Assembly (NCBI GenBank): GCA_050731755.1
Contig: JBOHPP010000011.1
Coordinates: 1 to 13,010 of the forward strand
Direction: 5' to 3'
Origin: JBOHPP01 sp050731755
GTDB taxonomy: Bacteria > Methylomirabilota > Methylomirabilia > Rokubacteriales > CSP1-6
Length of the DNA stretch: 13,010 bases
Positions 1 through 5,453 of this stretch are shown here, in pieces. The position numbers and the translations under genes are program-made. The first letter of the stretch is position 1; each line of letters starts with the position of its first letter. The notes under the pieces were generated by a model, which was given only the letters and a program-made list of their open reading frames with translations, ran no database searches and was not told the DNA's origin.

Positions 1-1
1 C

Positions 2-286
2 CAGGGCCCCGGCATGTACCTGCGCATGCTGGGGGTGGCCCGCCTCTACCTCGACAACGTTCCCCACGTGCAGGCCTCCTGGTTCTCGGAGGGCAAGCGC
101 ACCGGTCAGATCGCGCTGCACTTCGGCGCCGACGACTGGGGCGGCACGCTGTTCGAAGAGAACGTTCACCGGGCGGCCGACTATGTGAACACGATCACCG
201 TCGAGGAGATCACCACGCTGATCCGCGACGCCGGCTTCACGCCGGCCCAGCGCACGACGACCTACGACATCCTCCGCGTTTATTAA
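2..286 (+). CDS. mqnC: Cyclic dehypoxanthinyl futalosine synthase MqnC, C-terminal fragment
   Basis: This is the last 94 codons of a radical SAM enzyme of the futalosine menaquinone pathway. MqnC cyclises dehypoxanthinyl futalosine to the cyclic form in the cytoplasm. The frame is open to the left edge, so the 5' part with the CxxxCxxC cluster motif lies outside the window. The visible part has the family's C-terminal signatures: LYLDNVPHVQASW, HFGADDWGGTLFEENV and the closing DAGFTPAQRTTTYDILRVY. MqnE shares parts of this tail, but the DDWGGTLFEENV block and the short end after the PAQR segment fit MqnC better. The ATG at 14 is internal, because homologous sequence continues before it. The gene ends in TAA one base from the oppositely oriented end of mqnD, which acts next in the pathway and supports the call. 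Confidence 0.88.
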   Translation, partial: QGPGMYLRMLGVARLYLDNVPHVQASWFSEGKRTGQIALHFGADDWGGTLFEENVHRAADYVNTITVEEITTLIRDAGFTPAQRTTTYDILRVY

Positions 287-287
287 G

Positions 288-1118
288 TCAGATCGCGTCC
301 AGCGGCGGGACGGCGGGAATCAGCCCGCGTTGGTGGGCCATGGTGAAGAGGCGCTCGAGCGCGGCGCGTCCTTCGGGGCCGAGCGCCAGCGTGTAGTCGT
401 TGACGTACATCAGGACGAAGCGACGACAGGTCTCCTTGTCGATCCCCCGCCCGTAACGCATGACATACTCCAGCGCCTCATCGACGTTTCCGTGGGCCCA
501 AGCGATCGAGTCGCGGAGGGCCTGCGAGAGCGCGCGATGGAGAGGCTCGCCGAGATCCCGCCGCATCACGTTGACCCCGAGGGGCAGCGGCAGCCCGGTG
601 TCGCGGTACCAGGCCTCGCCGAGGTCCAGCACCCTGGTGAGGCCGAGGGCCGGATGGGTGATTTGCCCCTCGTGGATGAGCAGGCCTAAATCGGCCTGCC
701 CTTCCAGTACGGCGCCCGGAATCTTGTCGAAGGGCACCTCGATGAGGGCTGGCTCCTCGGGCAGGTAGAGGCGGAGCAGCAACGAGGCGGTGGTGTGGCT
801 GCCGGGGATGGCGACGACGCGGTTCGCGATGTCGCTGGGCTCGATGGCCTCCCGGGCCACGAGGATGGGGCCATAGCCCTTGCCCATGGAGGCGCCGGGA
901 TCCATGAGCCGGTAGCGGTCAGCGACCAGCGCGTAGGTGGCGGCTGACACGGCCGTCACCTCCAGCTCGGCGGCGCGGGCCCGGCGGTTCAGCGACTCGA
1001 TGTCCTGCAGGACGTGCTCGATCCGGACGCCGGGCACCTCCACCTTCCCGGCCGTCAGCGCGTAGAACATGAACGCGTCGTCGGGATCGGGGCTGTGACC
1101 TATCCGGACGGTTGGCAT
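288..1118 (-). CDS. mqnD: 1,4-dihydroxy-6-naphthoate synthase MqnD
   Basis: A 276-residue cytoplasmic enzyme that converts cyclic dehypoxanthinyl futalosine to 1,4-dihydroxy-6-naphthoate in futalosine-dependent menaquinone synthesis. The length is normal for the family. It has the MqnA/MqnD periplasmic-binding-like fold signatures: N-terminal SPDPDDAFMFYAL (residues 9-21), the LEVTAVSAATYA segment (52-63), the GASMGKGYGPILVAR loop (75-89), the IPGSHTTA loop (104-111) and LLIHEGQ with His149, which matches the catalytic-His position known in MqnD. The SPDPDDAF start and GYGP loop favour MqnD over MqnA, whose N-terminus is usually VGSVPYLNA-like. The ATG at 1118 is the only sensible start, because the motif lies seven residues in. 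The Shine-Dalgarno is weak. It follows the PHP-domain gene by 32 bases on the same strand and is probably co-transcribed with it. Confidence 0.9.
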   Translation of the reverse strand: MPTVRIGHSPDPDDAFMFYALTAGKVEVPGVRIEHVLQDIESLNRRARAAELEVTAVSAATYALVADRYRLMDPGASMGKGYGPILVAREAIEPSDIANRVVAIPGSHTTASLLLRLYLPEEPALIEVPFDKIPGAVLEGQADLGLLIHEGQITHPALGLTRVLDLGEAWYRDTGLPLPLGVNVMRRDLGEPLHRALSQALRDSIAWAHGNVDEALEYVMRYGRGIDKETCRRFVLMYVNDYTLALGPEGRAALERLFTMAHQRGLIPAVPPLDAI

Positions 1119-1150
1119 CGCCCGGCTAGCATACCCAGACTTCGGGGCCC

Positions 1151-1720
1151 TCAGGACAGAAGTTCGGGTTGGCGGAAGCCGAGAGTGAAGTCGCCGGCCC
1201 GGATCGCCCGGATGATGGCGTCGCGGTCGCGCGGCGCGTTGACTTCGATCCAGGCTCGCCCGAAGTGCGGGGGCTTGTGAGCGTCGTCGGTGGCGATCTT
1301 GGCCAGCGGAATGGCGTCCGTGTGATAGAGGGGCCGATAGAGGCCGGTGTCGGTCACCTCGACCGCGTCCAGCGGCAGGCCGTCGCTGCGGAGCGTCGTG
1401 ATCCGCTGCAGCGTGTCCTCCAGCGAGAGCCGGTATCGGGCAGGATGGTTCAGGACGTAGAGGGTCTCACGCTCCCCGATCACCTTGCCCACGTGCTGGG
1501 GGAAGGCCTGGTAGCTCAGCTCCACGCCTTGAAACAGAAGCAGCGCCGGCGCCAGGCCCTTGAGGGCCTCCCAGTACGCGGGCCCGACGAGGTCGTCGTG
1601 GTCGGTGATGGCCAGAAAATCGTAGCCCAATCGTTCGTAGGCCTCGATCAGGCGCTGCGGGGCCAGCGCGCCGTCGGAGAACGTGGTGTGGGCGTGGAGG
1701 TTGCCCCGGAGCGGGGGCAT
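1151..1720 (-). CDS. PHP-domain metal-dependent phosphoesterase
   Basis: A 189-residue cytoplasmic protein that is essentially a single PHP domain, a fold whose members hydrolyse phosphoesters using a metal cluster. Visible metal ligands, in order: HAHTTFSDG (His9, His11, Asp16), ITDHDD (Asp40, His41), GVE (Glu67), NHP (His92) and ATDDAH (Asp145, His148). The set looks complete, so activity is expected. The substrate cannot be read from sequence; relatives include histidinol phosphatase, the PHP domains of DNA polymerases, and nucleotide or nucleoside 3',5'-bisphosphate phosphatases. The ATG at 1720 directly follows the TGA of the upstream secreted-protein gene (TGAATG). There is no clear Shine-Dalgarno, so translation is probably coupled. 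A role in menaquinone synthesis is suggested only by the mqnD neighbour and is unproven. Confidence 0.85.
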   Translation of the reverse strand: MPPLRGNLHAHTTFSDGALAPQRLIEAYERLGYDFLAITDHDDLVGPAYWEALKGLAPALLLFQGVELSYQAFPQHVGKVIGERETLYVLNHPARYRLSLEDTLQRITTLRSDGLPLDAVEVTDTGLYRPLYHTDAIPLAKIATDDAHKPPHFGRAWIEVNAPRDRDAIIRAIRAGDFTLGFRQPELLS

Positions 1721-2146
1721 TCAGCGGACGCGGCGTTTGGTGGGAGTTTCAGGGGGAGGCGGGCCGTTCCACTCGTAGGTGAAGCCAAAGGCGAACCACC
1801 CGCTGACCTCCCCGTGGCCCGTCTGAGCCGCGCCGACCGGGGTGCCCGGCGACGTCCACCCGGCAATGCCCATGCGGCCGGTCCCCCGGGCGCTCTCCGT
1901 CTTCGAGGACAGGGGCCCGAGGAAGGCCGGATCGTGGCGGACCTTCGGCGACTGCGGGTAGTAGTCCGCATCGCTCGGTCGCGTGGCCTGCCCGTGGTCA
2001 CCCGGTGGAATCACGATCGGTTCGGGTGCGCGGCGTGGCGGTGCCGGGGCGGTGATGTCCACCTGCTCTTGGGCCCAGCCCTGAGCCACTCCCAGGGCGA
2101 CGATCCCGATCAACGTCGCCGCCACCATGTCGCGCACCGCCACCAT
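1721..2146 (-). CDS. Small secreted protein of unknown function
   Basis: A 141-residue protein I do not recognise. Residues 1-25 look like a Sec signal peptide: a short charged start (MVAVRD), a hydrophobic core (MVAATLIGIVALGVAQG) and an AxA-like cleavage region near GWAQ-EQ. The mature part is rich in Pro, Gly, Thr and Ser, has no cysteines and ends in a basic tail (TKRRVR). It includes a DADYYPQSP stretch and the segment GRMGIAGWTSPGTPVG, followed by WFAFGFTYEW, a possible short beta or membrane-associated segment. The ATG at 2146 is chosen because GGGAGG (2158-2163) lies 11 nt upstream and the hydrophobic core then sits correctly; an in-frame TTG at 2182 lacks such a site. It heads the run leading to the PHP gene and mqnD, so export or envelope location is inferred, not function. 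Confidence 0.65.
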   Translation of the reverse strand: MVAVRDMVAATLIGIVALGVAQGWAQEQVDITAPAPPRRAPEPIVIPPGDHGQATRPSDADYYPQSPKVRHDPAFLGPLSSKTESARGTGRMGIAGWTSPGTPVGAAQTGHGEVSGWFAFGFTYEWNGPPPPETPTKRRVR

Positions 2147-2228
2147 GTTACCGGATGCCTCCCTCTCCCACCATCTCGCCAAAGGGTGGCAACATACATG
2201 CCAGGCAGCGCCTCCGGCTTTCCCGGGA

Positions 2229-2257
2229 TTTACACGAGGCCTGGGACAGCTTTTCTA
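2229..2257 (-). promoter_or_regulatory. Candidate sigma70-like promoter for the secreted protein-PHP-mqnD run
   Basis: On the minus strand, TAGAAA (2252-2257; 4 of 6 to TTGACA) is followed 17 nt later by TGTAAA (2229-2234; 4 of 6 to TATAAT). It lies about 80 bases before the ATG at 2146, in the only AT-rich islet of the area. The -35 box overlaps one arm of the inverted repeat at 2251-2273. Consensus matching in GC-rich DNA is weak evidence. Confidence 0.3.
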
Positions 2258-2273
2258 ACAATCTGGTAGAAAA
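2251..2273. repeat. Perfect 7-bp inverted repeat in an AT-rich islet
   Basis: TTTTCTA (2251-2257), nine bases, then TAGAAAA (2267-2273). The arms are perfect and strongly AT-rich in otherwise GC-rich DNA, between ridA and the secreted-protein gene. It could be a regulator binding site over the candidate promoter. It lacks the GC-rich stem of a factor-independent terminator. Confidence 0.5.
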
Positions 2274-2308
2274 ATGGCTCCCCGGCTCCTCCACACACGG
2301 AGGACCTC

Positions 2309-2752
2309 CTAGCGACCAGCGATCACCGCGTCGGCGTCGATCTCGATGAGCGCACCCTCGCGGACGAGCTGGTCAACCCGGACCAGCGTGCTGGCCGGGT
2401 AGCGCCCCTCCCGAAAGTATCCGGAGCGGATCTCGTGGATCTCCCGAAGCGACTGCTGGTCGAGCTGGGTGACGTAGACGCGGACCCGGACGATGTCGTC
2501 CATGGTCCCGCCCTCGCGCTCCAGCACGGCCTTGATGTTGTCGAGGACCTGGCGCGTTTGCTCCTTCATCGTCCGTCCCACCAGTCGGCCCCCATCGTCG
2601 GTGCCCAGCTTGCCGGAGATGAACAGGAGCGACGCTCCGGAGAATTCCACGCGCACGGCGTCCGAGAACACCGCCGGGACCCCGGTGCCTTGCAGCGCCG
2701 CGATGCCTCGGGACCGGTCCTTGGCGAGGTCGATCCAGGTACGCTTCATCAT
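2309..2752 (-). CDS. RidA/YjgF-family protein (non-RidA Rid subgroup)
   Basis: A protein of about 147 residues with one YjgF/RidA (chorismate mutase-like, trimeric) domain. Family signatures: FSDAVRVEFSGASLLFISG near the start, TRQVLDNIKAVLEREGGTMDDIVRVRVYVT in the middle and REGALIEIDADAVI at the end. True RidA deaminates reactive enamines/imines such as 2-aminoacrylate and uses an Arg in the P-A-R-(S/T)-T/C-V segment. Here that segment reads YPASTLVRV, with Ser in place of Arg, so the standard imine deaminase activity is doubtful and the protein belongs with the Rid subgroups lacking that Arg. GAGGAGG (2762-2768) touches the ATG at 2761, too close to serve it, so the ATG at 2752 (9-nt spacing) is chosen; the next ATG, at 2749, is also possible. 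Apparently single-gene; divergent from the receiver gene. Confidence 0.85.
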   Translation of the reverse strand: MMKRTWIDLAKDRSRGIAALQGTGVPAVFSDAVRVEFSGASLLFISGKLGTDDGGRLVGRTMKEQTRQVLDNIKAVLEREGGTMDDIVRVRVYVTQLDQQSLREIHEIRSGYFREGRYPASTLVRVDQLVREGALIEIDADAVIAGR

Positions 2753-2761
2753 CGATCCCAT

Positions 2762-2768
2762 CCTCCTC
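2762..2768 (-). promoter_or_regulatory. Ribosome binding site fixing the Rid-protein start
   Basis: GAGGAGG on the minus strand directly abuts an ATG (2761) and lies 9 nt before the next in-frame ATG (2752). The spacing argues for initiation at 2752, giving an MMKRTW N-terminus. Confidence 0.6.
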
Positions 2769-2907
2769 GAGGGTTGTGGTCTCGGCCGTATTCGGCGGCA
2801 CAGGATAGCGCGGGCGCGCTGCCCGGTGTGCGCGGTCCGGATGCCTCGCTAGTCAATCTGGCCCTGGTCGAGTGGGAAGACCTCCCAGACCCAGGAGGAG
2901 GCAGGCG

Positions 2908-2956
2908 CTCTAACCTCCCGTTTCCCAAGCAGTTAGAGAACGGGCAACCCGGTTGC
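2908..2956. promoter_or_regulatory. Cluster of inverted repeats upstream of the orphan receiver gene
   Basis: Three perfect dyads lie just before the receiver gene's Shine-Dalgarno: CTCTAAC (2908-2914)/GTTAGAG (2932-2938); CCCGTT (2917-2922)/AACGGG (2939-2944); and the compact palindrome GCAACC-C-GGTTGC (2944-2956). The first two interleave, so as RNA they could form only one at a time or a pseudoknot; as DNA they could be operators. The function is unknown. Confidence 0.45.
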
Positions 2957-2980
2957 TAGAGGAGGAGCCGGGGGCTTTTG

Positions 2981-3355
2981 ATGGCGAACGTCATGGTCGT
3001 CGAAGACGAGCCGGAGGTGCTGTCGGTCCTGGTGGACCTGATCCGAGAGCGCGGCTACGAGACCGTCGGCGTTCAGCGCACGAGCCAGGCTCTCGAGCTG
3101 GTCGGCGATCTCCGGCCCGACGTCATTATCCTGGACCTCGTCATGCCGCCCCGCGAGTTGGATGGCATCGAGTTCCTGTTCCGGCTCCGGCGCAAGCGCC
3201 GCGCGCGGGCTATTCCCGTCCTCGTGGTCTCGGGGCTCGCCAACGTCATCAACCCCCGGGCCGCCCAGTATCTCGGGATTCGCGCCATGCACACGAAGCC
3301 GTTCGAGATGACCGAACTGCTCAACGAGATCGACAGCGTTTTGAGCCGGGGCTGA
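2981..3355 (+). CDS. Single-domain response regulator (CheY-like receiver)
   Basis: A 124-residue protein consisting only of a receiver domain, which takes phosphate from a histidine kinase; no output domain follows. Visible features: the acidic pair Glu8-Asp9 (VVEDEPE), phospho-acceptor Asp52 in VIILDLVMPP, the switch residue Ser84 in LVVSG, and Lys106 in HTKPF. The loop after the conserved MP reads PRELDG, two residues longer than the usual MPGMDG. The ATG at 2981 is taken; a TTG at 2978 adds one residue and is slightly better spaced from AGAGGAGGAG (2958-2967). No kinase gene is in the window, so it is an orphan. The next gene, a metallo-beta-lactamase-fold protein 86 bases downstream, may have its own promoter. 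Confidence 0.9.
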   Translation: MANVMVVEDEPEVLSVLVDLIRERGYETVGVQRTSQALELVGDLRPDVIILDLVMPPRELDGIEFLFRLRRKRRARAIPVLVVSGLANVINPRAAQYLGIRAMHTKPFEMTELLNEIDSVLSRG

Positions 3356-3380
3356 GCGGCGAGCCCGACGTCGGCCCACC

Positions 3381-3409
3381 TTGACGCGCGCCGTCCCGAC
3401 GGCTACGGT
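3381..3409 (+). promoter_or_regulatory. Candidate sigma70-like promoter for the metallo-hydrolase gene
   Basis: TTGACG (3381-3386; 5 of 6 to the -35 consensus), a 17-nt spacer, and TACGGT (3404-3409; 3 of 6 to the -10 consensus). It lies between the receiver stop and the GTG at 3442. The -10 match is poor, so this is only a candidate. Confidence 0.3.
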
Positions 3410-3441
3410 CGCGGGATCTTCACGCGCGCGGAGGTGCTCAG

Positions 3442-4302
3442 GTGGCTCAGGTCTTCATCCTGGGGGCCGGCACGCCCACGCCCACGCCGGCGAGGTTCGG
3501 CTCGGCCTATGCCGTGCAGGTGGCGGGCGAGTACCTGATGTTCGACTGCGGCCCGGCCGCGACCCACAAGCTGGTCAAGGCCGGCATCTTCCCGACCAAG
3601 GTCGACTACCTGTTCTTCACGCATCACCACTTCGACCACGACGTGGACTATCCCTGCTTCCTGCTCTGCCGCTGGGACCAGAGCATCGGCAAGGAGAACC
3701 AGCTCCGTGTGTACGGGCCCACGCTGACCGAGACGCTGACCGAGCGGATCCTCGGCGAGAACGGCGCGTTCGCGCACGACTGGAAGGCCCGGGTGAACCA
3801 CCCGCTGAGCCAGCGCGTGCACGTGAACCGGGGCGGGACGCTGCCCCGGAAGCCGCCCTCGGTGCTGGCCAAGGACGTCGGTCCCGGGCCCGTGCACGGG
3901 GGGCGGGAATGGCGGGTGACCGCGGCGCCGGCCGAGCACGTGCAGCCCTGGCTCGACTCGCTGGCGTATCGGCTGGACGGTCCGGAAGGTAGCATCGTCT
4001 TCACCGGCGACACTCAACCCTGCCCCTCCGTCGTCGACCTCGCCCGCGGCGCGGACATGATGCTCTGCATGTGTTGGGATGACCAGGCCCGCATGGAGGC
4101 CATGGGCGAGAGCGGCGGTCAGTGCGGCACCGTGGGCGCCGCGCAGATGGCCCAGCAGGCCGGGGTGAAGAAGCTCGTCCTCGTCCACGTGGGGCCGCAC
4201 CTGGCCTCCCACGGGCCGATGGAGAAGGGTATCGGCGATGTCCGGCGCGCTTACGAGGGGGAGATCATCTTCGCCGAGGAACTGATGTCGCTGCGCCTCT
4301 GA
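3442..4302 (+). CDS. Metallo-beta-lactamase-fold hydrolase (RNase Z/arylsulfatase-like)
   Basis: A 286-residue cytoplasmic MBL-fold hydrolase. It opens with a VFILGAGTP strand-loop typical of the RNase Z-like branch, then carries the HxHxDH zinc motif as HHHFDH (His61, His63, Asp65, His66), a further His (AEHVQP, His166), Asp190 in IVFTGDT and His249/His253 in LVHVGPH. These are the expected ligands of a dinuclear zinc site. The region between the first two motifs (residues 67-160) is longer than in a minimal MBL domain, and no lipoprotein or secretion signal is seen. The substrate is unknown: an arylsulfatase, phosphodiesterase or lactonase role is possible, and tRNA 3'-processing is not established. 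The GTG start has GGAGG (3430-3434) at 7-nt spacing and sits four residues before the first strand. Confidence 0.85.
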   Translation: MAQVFILGAGTPTPTPARFGSAYAVQVAGEYLMFDCGPAATHKLVKAGIFPTKVDYLFFTHHHFDHDVDYPCFLLCRWDQSIGKENQLRVYGPTLTETLTERILGENGAFAHDWKARVNHPLSQRVHVNRGGTLPRKPPSVLAKDVGPGPVHGGREWRVTAAPAEHVQPWLDSLAYRLDGPEGSIVFTGDTQPCPSVVDLARGADMMLCMCWDDQARMEAMGESGGQCGTVGAAQMAQQAGVKKLVLVHVGPHLASHGPMEKGIGDVRRAYEGEIIFAEELMSLRL

Positions 4303-4316
4303 AACCGCTCGGTGAT

Positions 4317-4916
4317 CTACGCGGGCTGACGGCTTTCGGCTTCGATGGCCACGATTCTACGATAGGCCACGGCCGTCTCCTTGCCATCGGTGGCCAGCAC
4401 GATGCCCTCGTCGCTGACCCGGACCAACGTGCCCGTGAGCGCGGCCGCCGCGTTCATCACCGAGATGGCCACCGGTTGTCCCACGTGAGGCTCGGCCTCG
4501 GCCCTCCAGAGATGGCTCACGAGGTCGGCCATCTCGCCGATCTCCAAGATCGGGCCGATGCCCGGCACCTCGAGCTCCTTCTGCGGCGCCCTCGGGGAGA
4601 GCTCGCCGTGGGCGAGGACATAGGACATGGTGCGGAGGAGATCCGAGATGCGCGTGAGGATCAGCTTGAAAATAGTGAAGCCCAGCAGGGCCACACACAG
4701 CGCGACGCCGAGACCGATCTGGTACTCCCAGCGCCCGATGGCGTTGAGGCTGTACAGGCTATAGGCGAAGGCCAGCAGCGGCAGGATCGAGATGAGGGCG
4801 AACACCACCGAAGCGGCCTGCTGCAGGTTGTGCATCTTCGGCCTCGACGCGCTCTCGCTCGTCACCCCGGCCTTCGCCGGTGCCCCCAGTTTGGCCGGAA
4901 CCGCCCCGTTCTTCAC
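4317..4916 (-). CDS. Two-TM protein with HAMP-like segment and Sm-like C-terminal domain
   Basis: A 199-residue inner-membrane protein I cannot match to a named family. In order: a short N-terminal tail; two hydrophobic helices, about 33-56 and 66-88; a HAMP-like linker (ILTRISDLLRTMSYVLAHGELSPRAP, then ILEIGEMADLVSHLW, about 86-138) with the typical L/R heptads, G(E/D)LS and EIGEMA pieces; and a C-terminal domain (about 147-193). The last part, LTGTLVRVSDEGIVLATDG then VAYRRIVAIEAE, has the strand pattern of Sm/Hfq-like folds; this is inference from pattern. The start is a GTG overlapping the upstream receiver gene's TGA by 4 bases (GTGA), so the two are translationally coupled and probably act together. 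An ATG at residue 28 would drop only the tail. Confidence 0.7.
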   Translation of the reverse strand: MKNGAVPAKLGAPAKAGVTSESASRPKMHNLQQAASVVFALISILPLLAFAYSLYSLNAIGRWEYQIGLGVALCVALLGFTIFKLILTRISDLLRTMSYVLAHGELSPRAPQKELEVPGIGPILEIGEMADLVSHLWRAEAEPHVGQPVAISVMNAAAALTGTLVRVSDEGIVLATDGKETAVAYRRIVAIEAESRQPA

Positions 4917-5326
4917 GTGGTGGGCTTGGGCCGGGGGTTGGGCAAGAAGGCGGTGACGAGATGTTCGAGGTACCGGAAGTCCAGTGGCTTGGGCGCGTAC
5001 GACGAGGCTCCGTGCACGAGCGTCTCGGCGGCCACCGAGACCTTGGTGTTCCCGGTGAGCATGATGACCGGAATGCCCTCGTAGAGGCGGCGAAGCTCCT
5101 TGAGGGCCTCCACGCCGTTCATGCCGGGCATCTCGATATCGAGGATCACGAGGTCCGGGCGATGGCGGTGGGCCGCGGCGAGTCCCTCCTTGGCGTTCGG
5201 CGCCGTCTCGACCGTGAACACGGTGGAGGGCCGGCTCTCGAGATACTCCTTGAGGACACCGGCGATGTCCACGTCGTCGTCGATGACGAGAATCCGCCGC
5301 GCCGTCTTCGCCGCGTCTGCGCCCAT
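4913..5326 (-). CDS. Single-domain response regulator coupled to the membrane protein gene
   Basis: A 137-residue receiver-domain protein without an output domain. Phosphorylation-site residues: Asp16-Asp17 in ILVIDDDVD, phospho-acceptor Asp63 in LVILDIEMPGMNG, Thr91 in VIMLTGN, and Lys113 in SYAPKPLD. All are canonical, so it should be phosphorylatable. The ATG at 5326 is chosen because the domain begins about ten residues later. The frame stays open to a GTG at 5368, giving 14 more residues with two cysteines; neither start has a good Shine-Dalgarno, so the N-terminus is uncertain. Its TGA overlaps the GTG of the HAMP/Sm-like membrane-protein gene by 4 bases, which suggests a signalling pair. 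No histidine kinase is in the window. The CoA-transferase gene lies upstream on the same strand, 127 bases away. Confidence 0.88.
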   Translation of the reverse strand: MGADAAKTARRILVIDDDVDIAGVLKEYLESRPSTVFTVETAPNAKEGLAAAHRHRPDLVILDIEMPGMNGVEALKELRRLYEGIPVIMLTGNTKVSVAAETLVHGASSYAPKPLDFRYLEHLVTAFLPNPRPKPTT

Positions 5327-5453
5327 CCGGCTCACGGAACAAGCATGACAGGTACCAAACGGCGGCACCTAGAAAAACGGCGGGTTAGCTCGATGAGGGC
5401 CGCGCTCCCCGGACAAGGTGACACGTCCCGAGGAAACTCTCCCGACTGTCCGC

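Noticed and set aside
2120..2146. Short direct repeat around two ATG codons of the secreted-protein gene
   Set aside because: CCGCCACCATG-like copies encode part of the signal peptide; two copies of about ten bases are within chance for GC-rich coding DNA.
1169..2269. 366-codon open frame on the plus strand
   Set aside because: Covers the PHP and secreted-protein genes in antisense; the PHP metal motifs show that the minus strand is the coding one.
2270..2303. Possible factor-independent terminator after the Rid gene (minus strand)
   Set aside because: The stem CCTCC-GTGTGT-GGAGG is only 5 bp and the T-run lies 13 bases beyond it, too far for a standard terminator.
4917..5342. N-terminal extension of the two-TM protein frame up to 5342
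   Set aside because: This part only overlaps the receiver gene out of frame. The GTG at 4916, overlapping the receiver's TGA, is the natural start.
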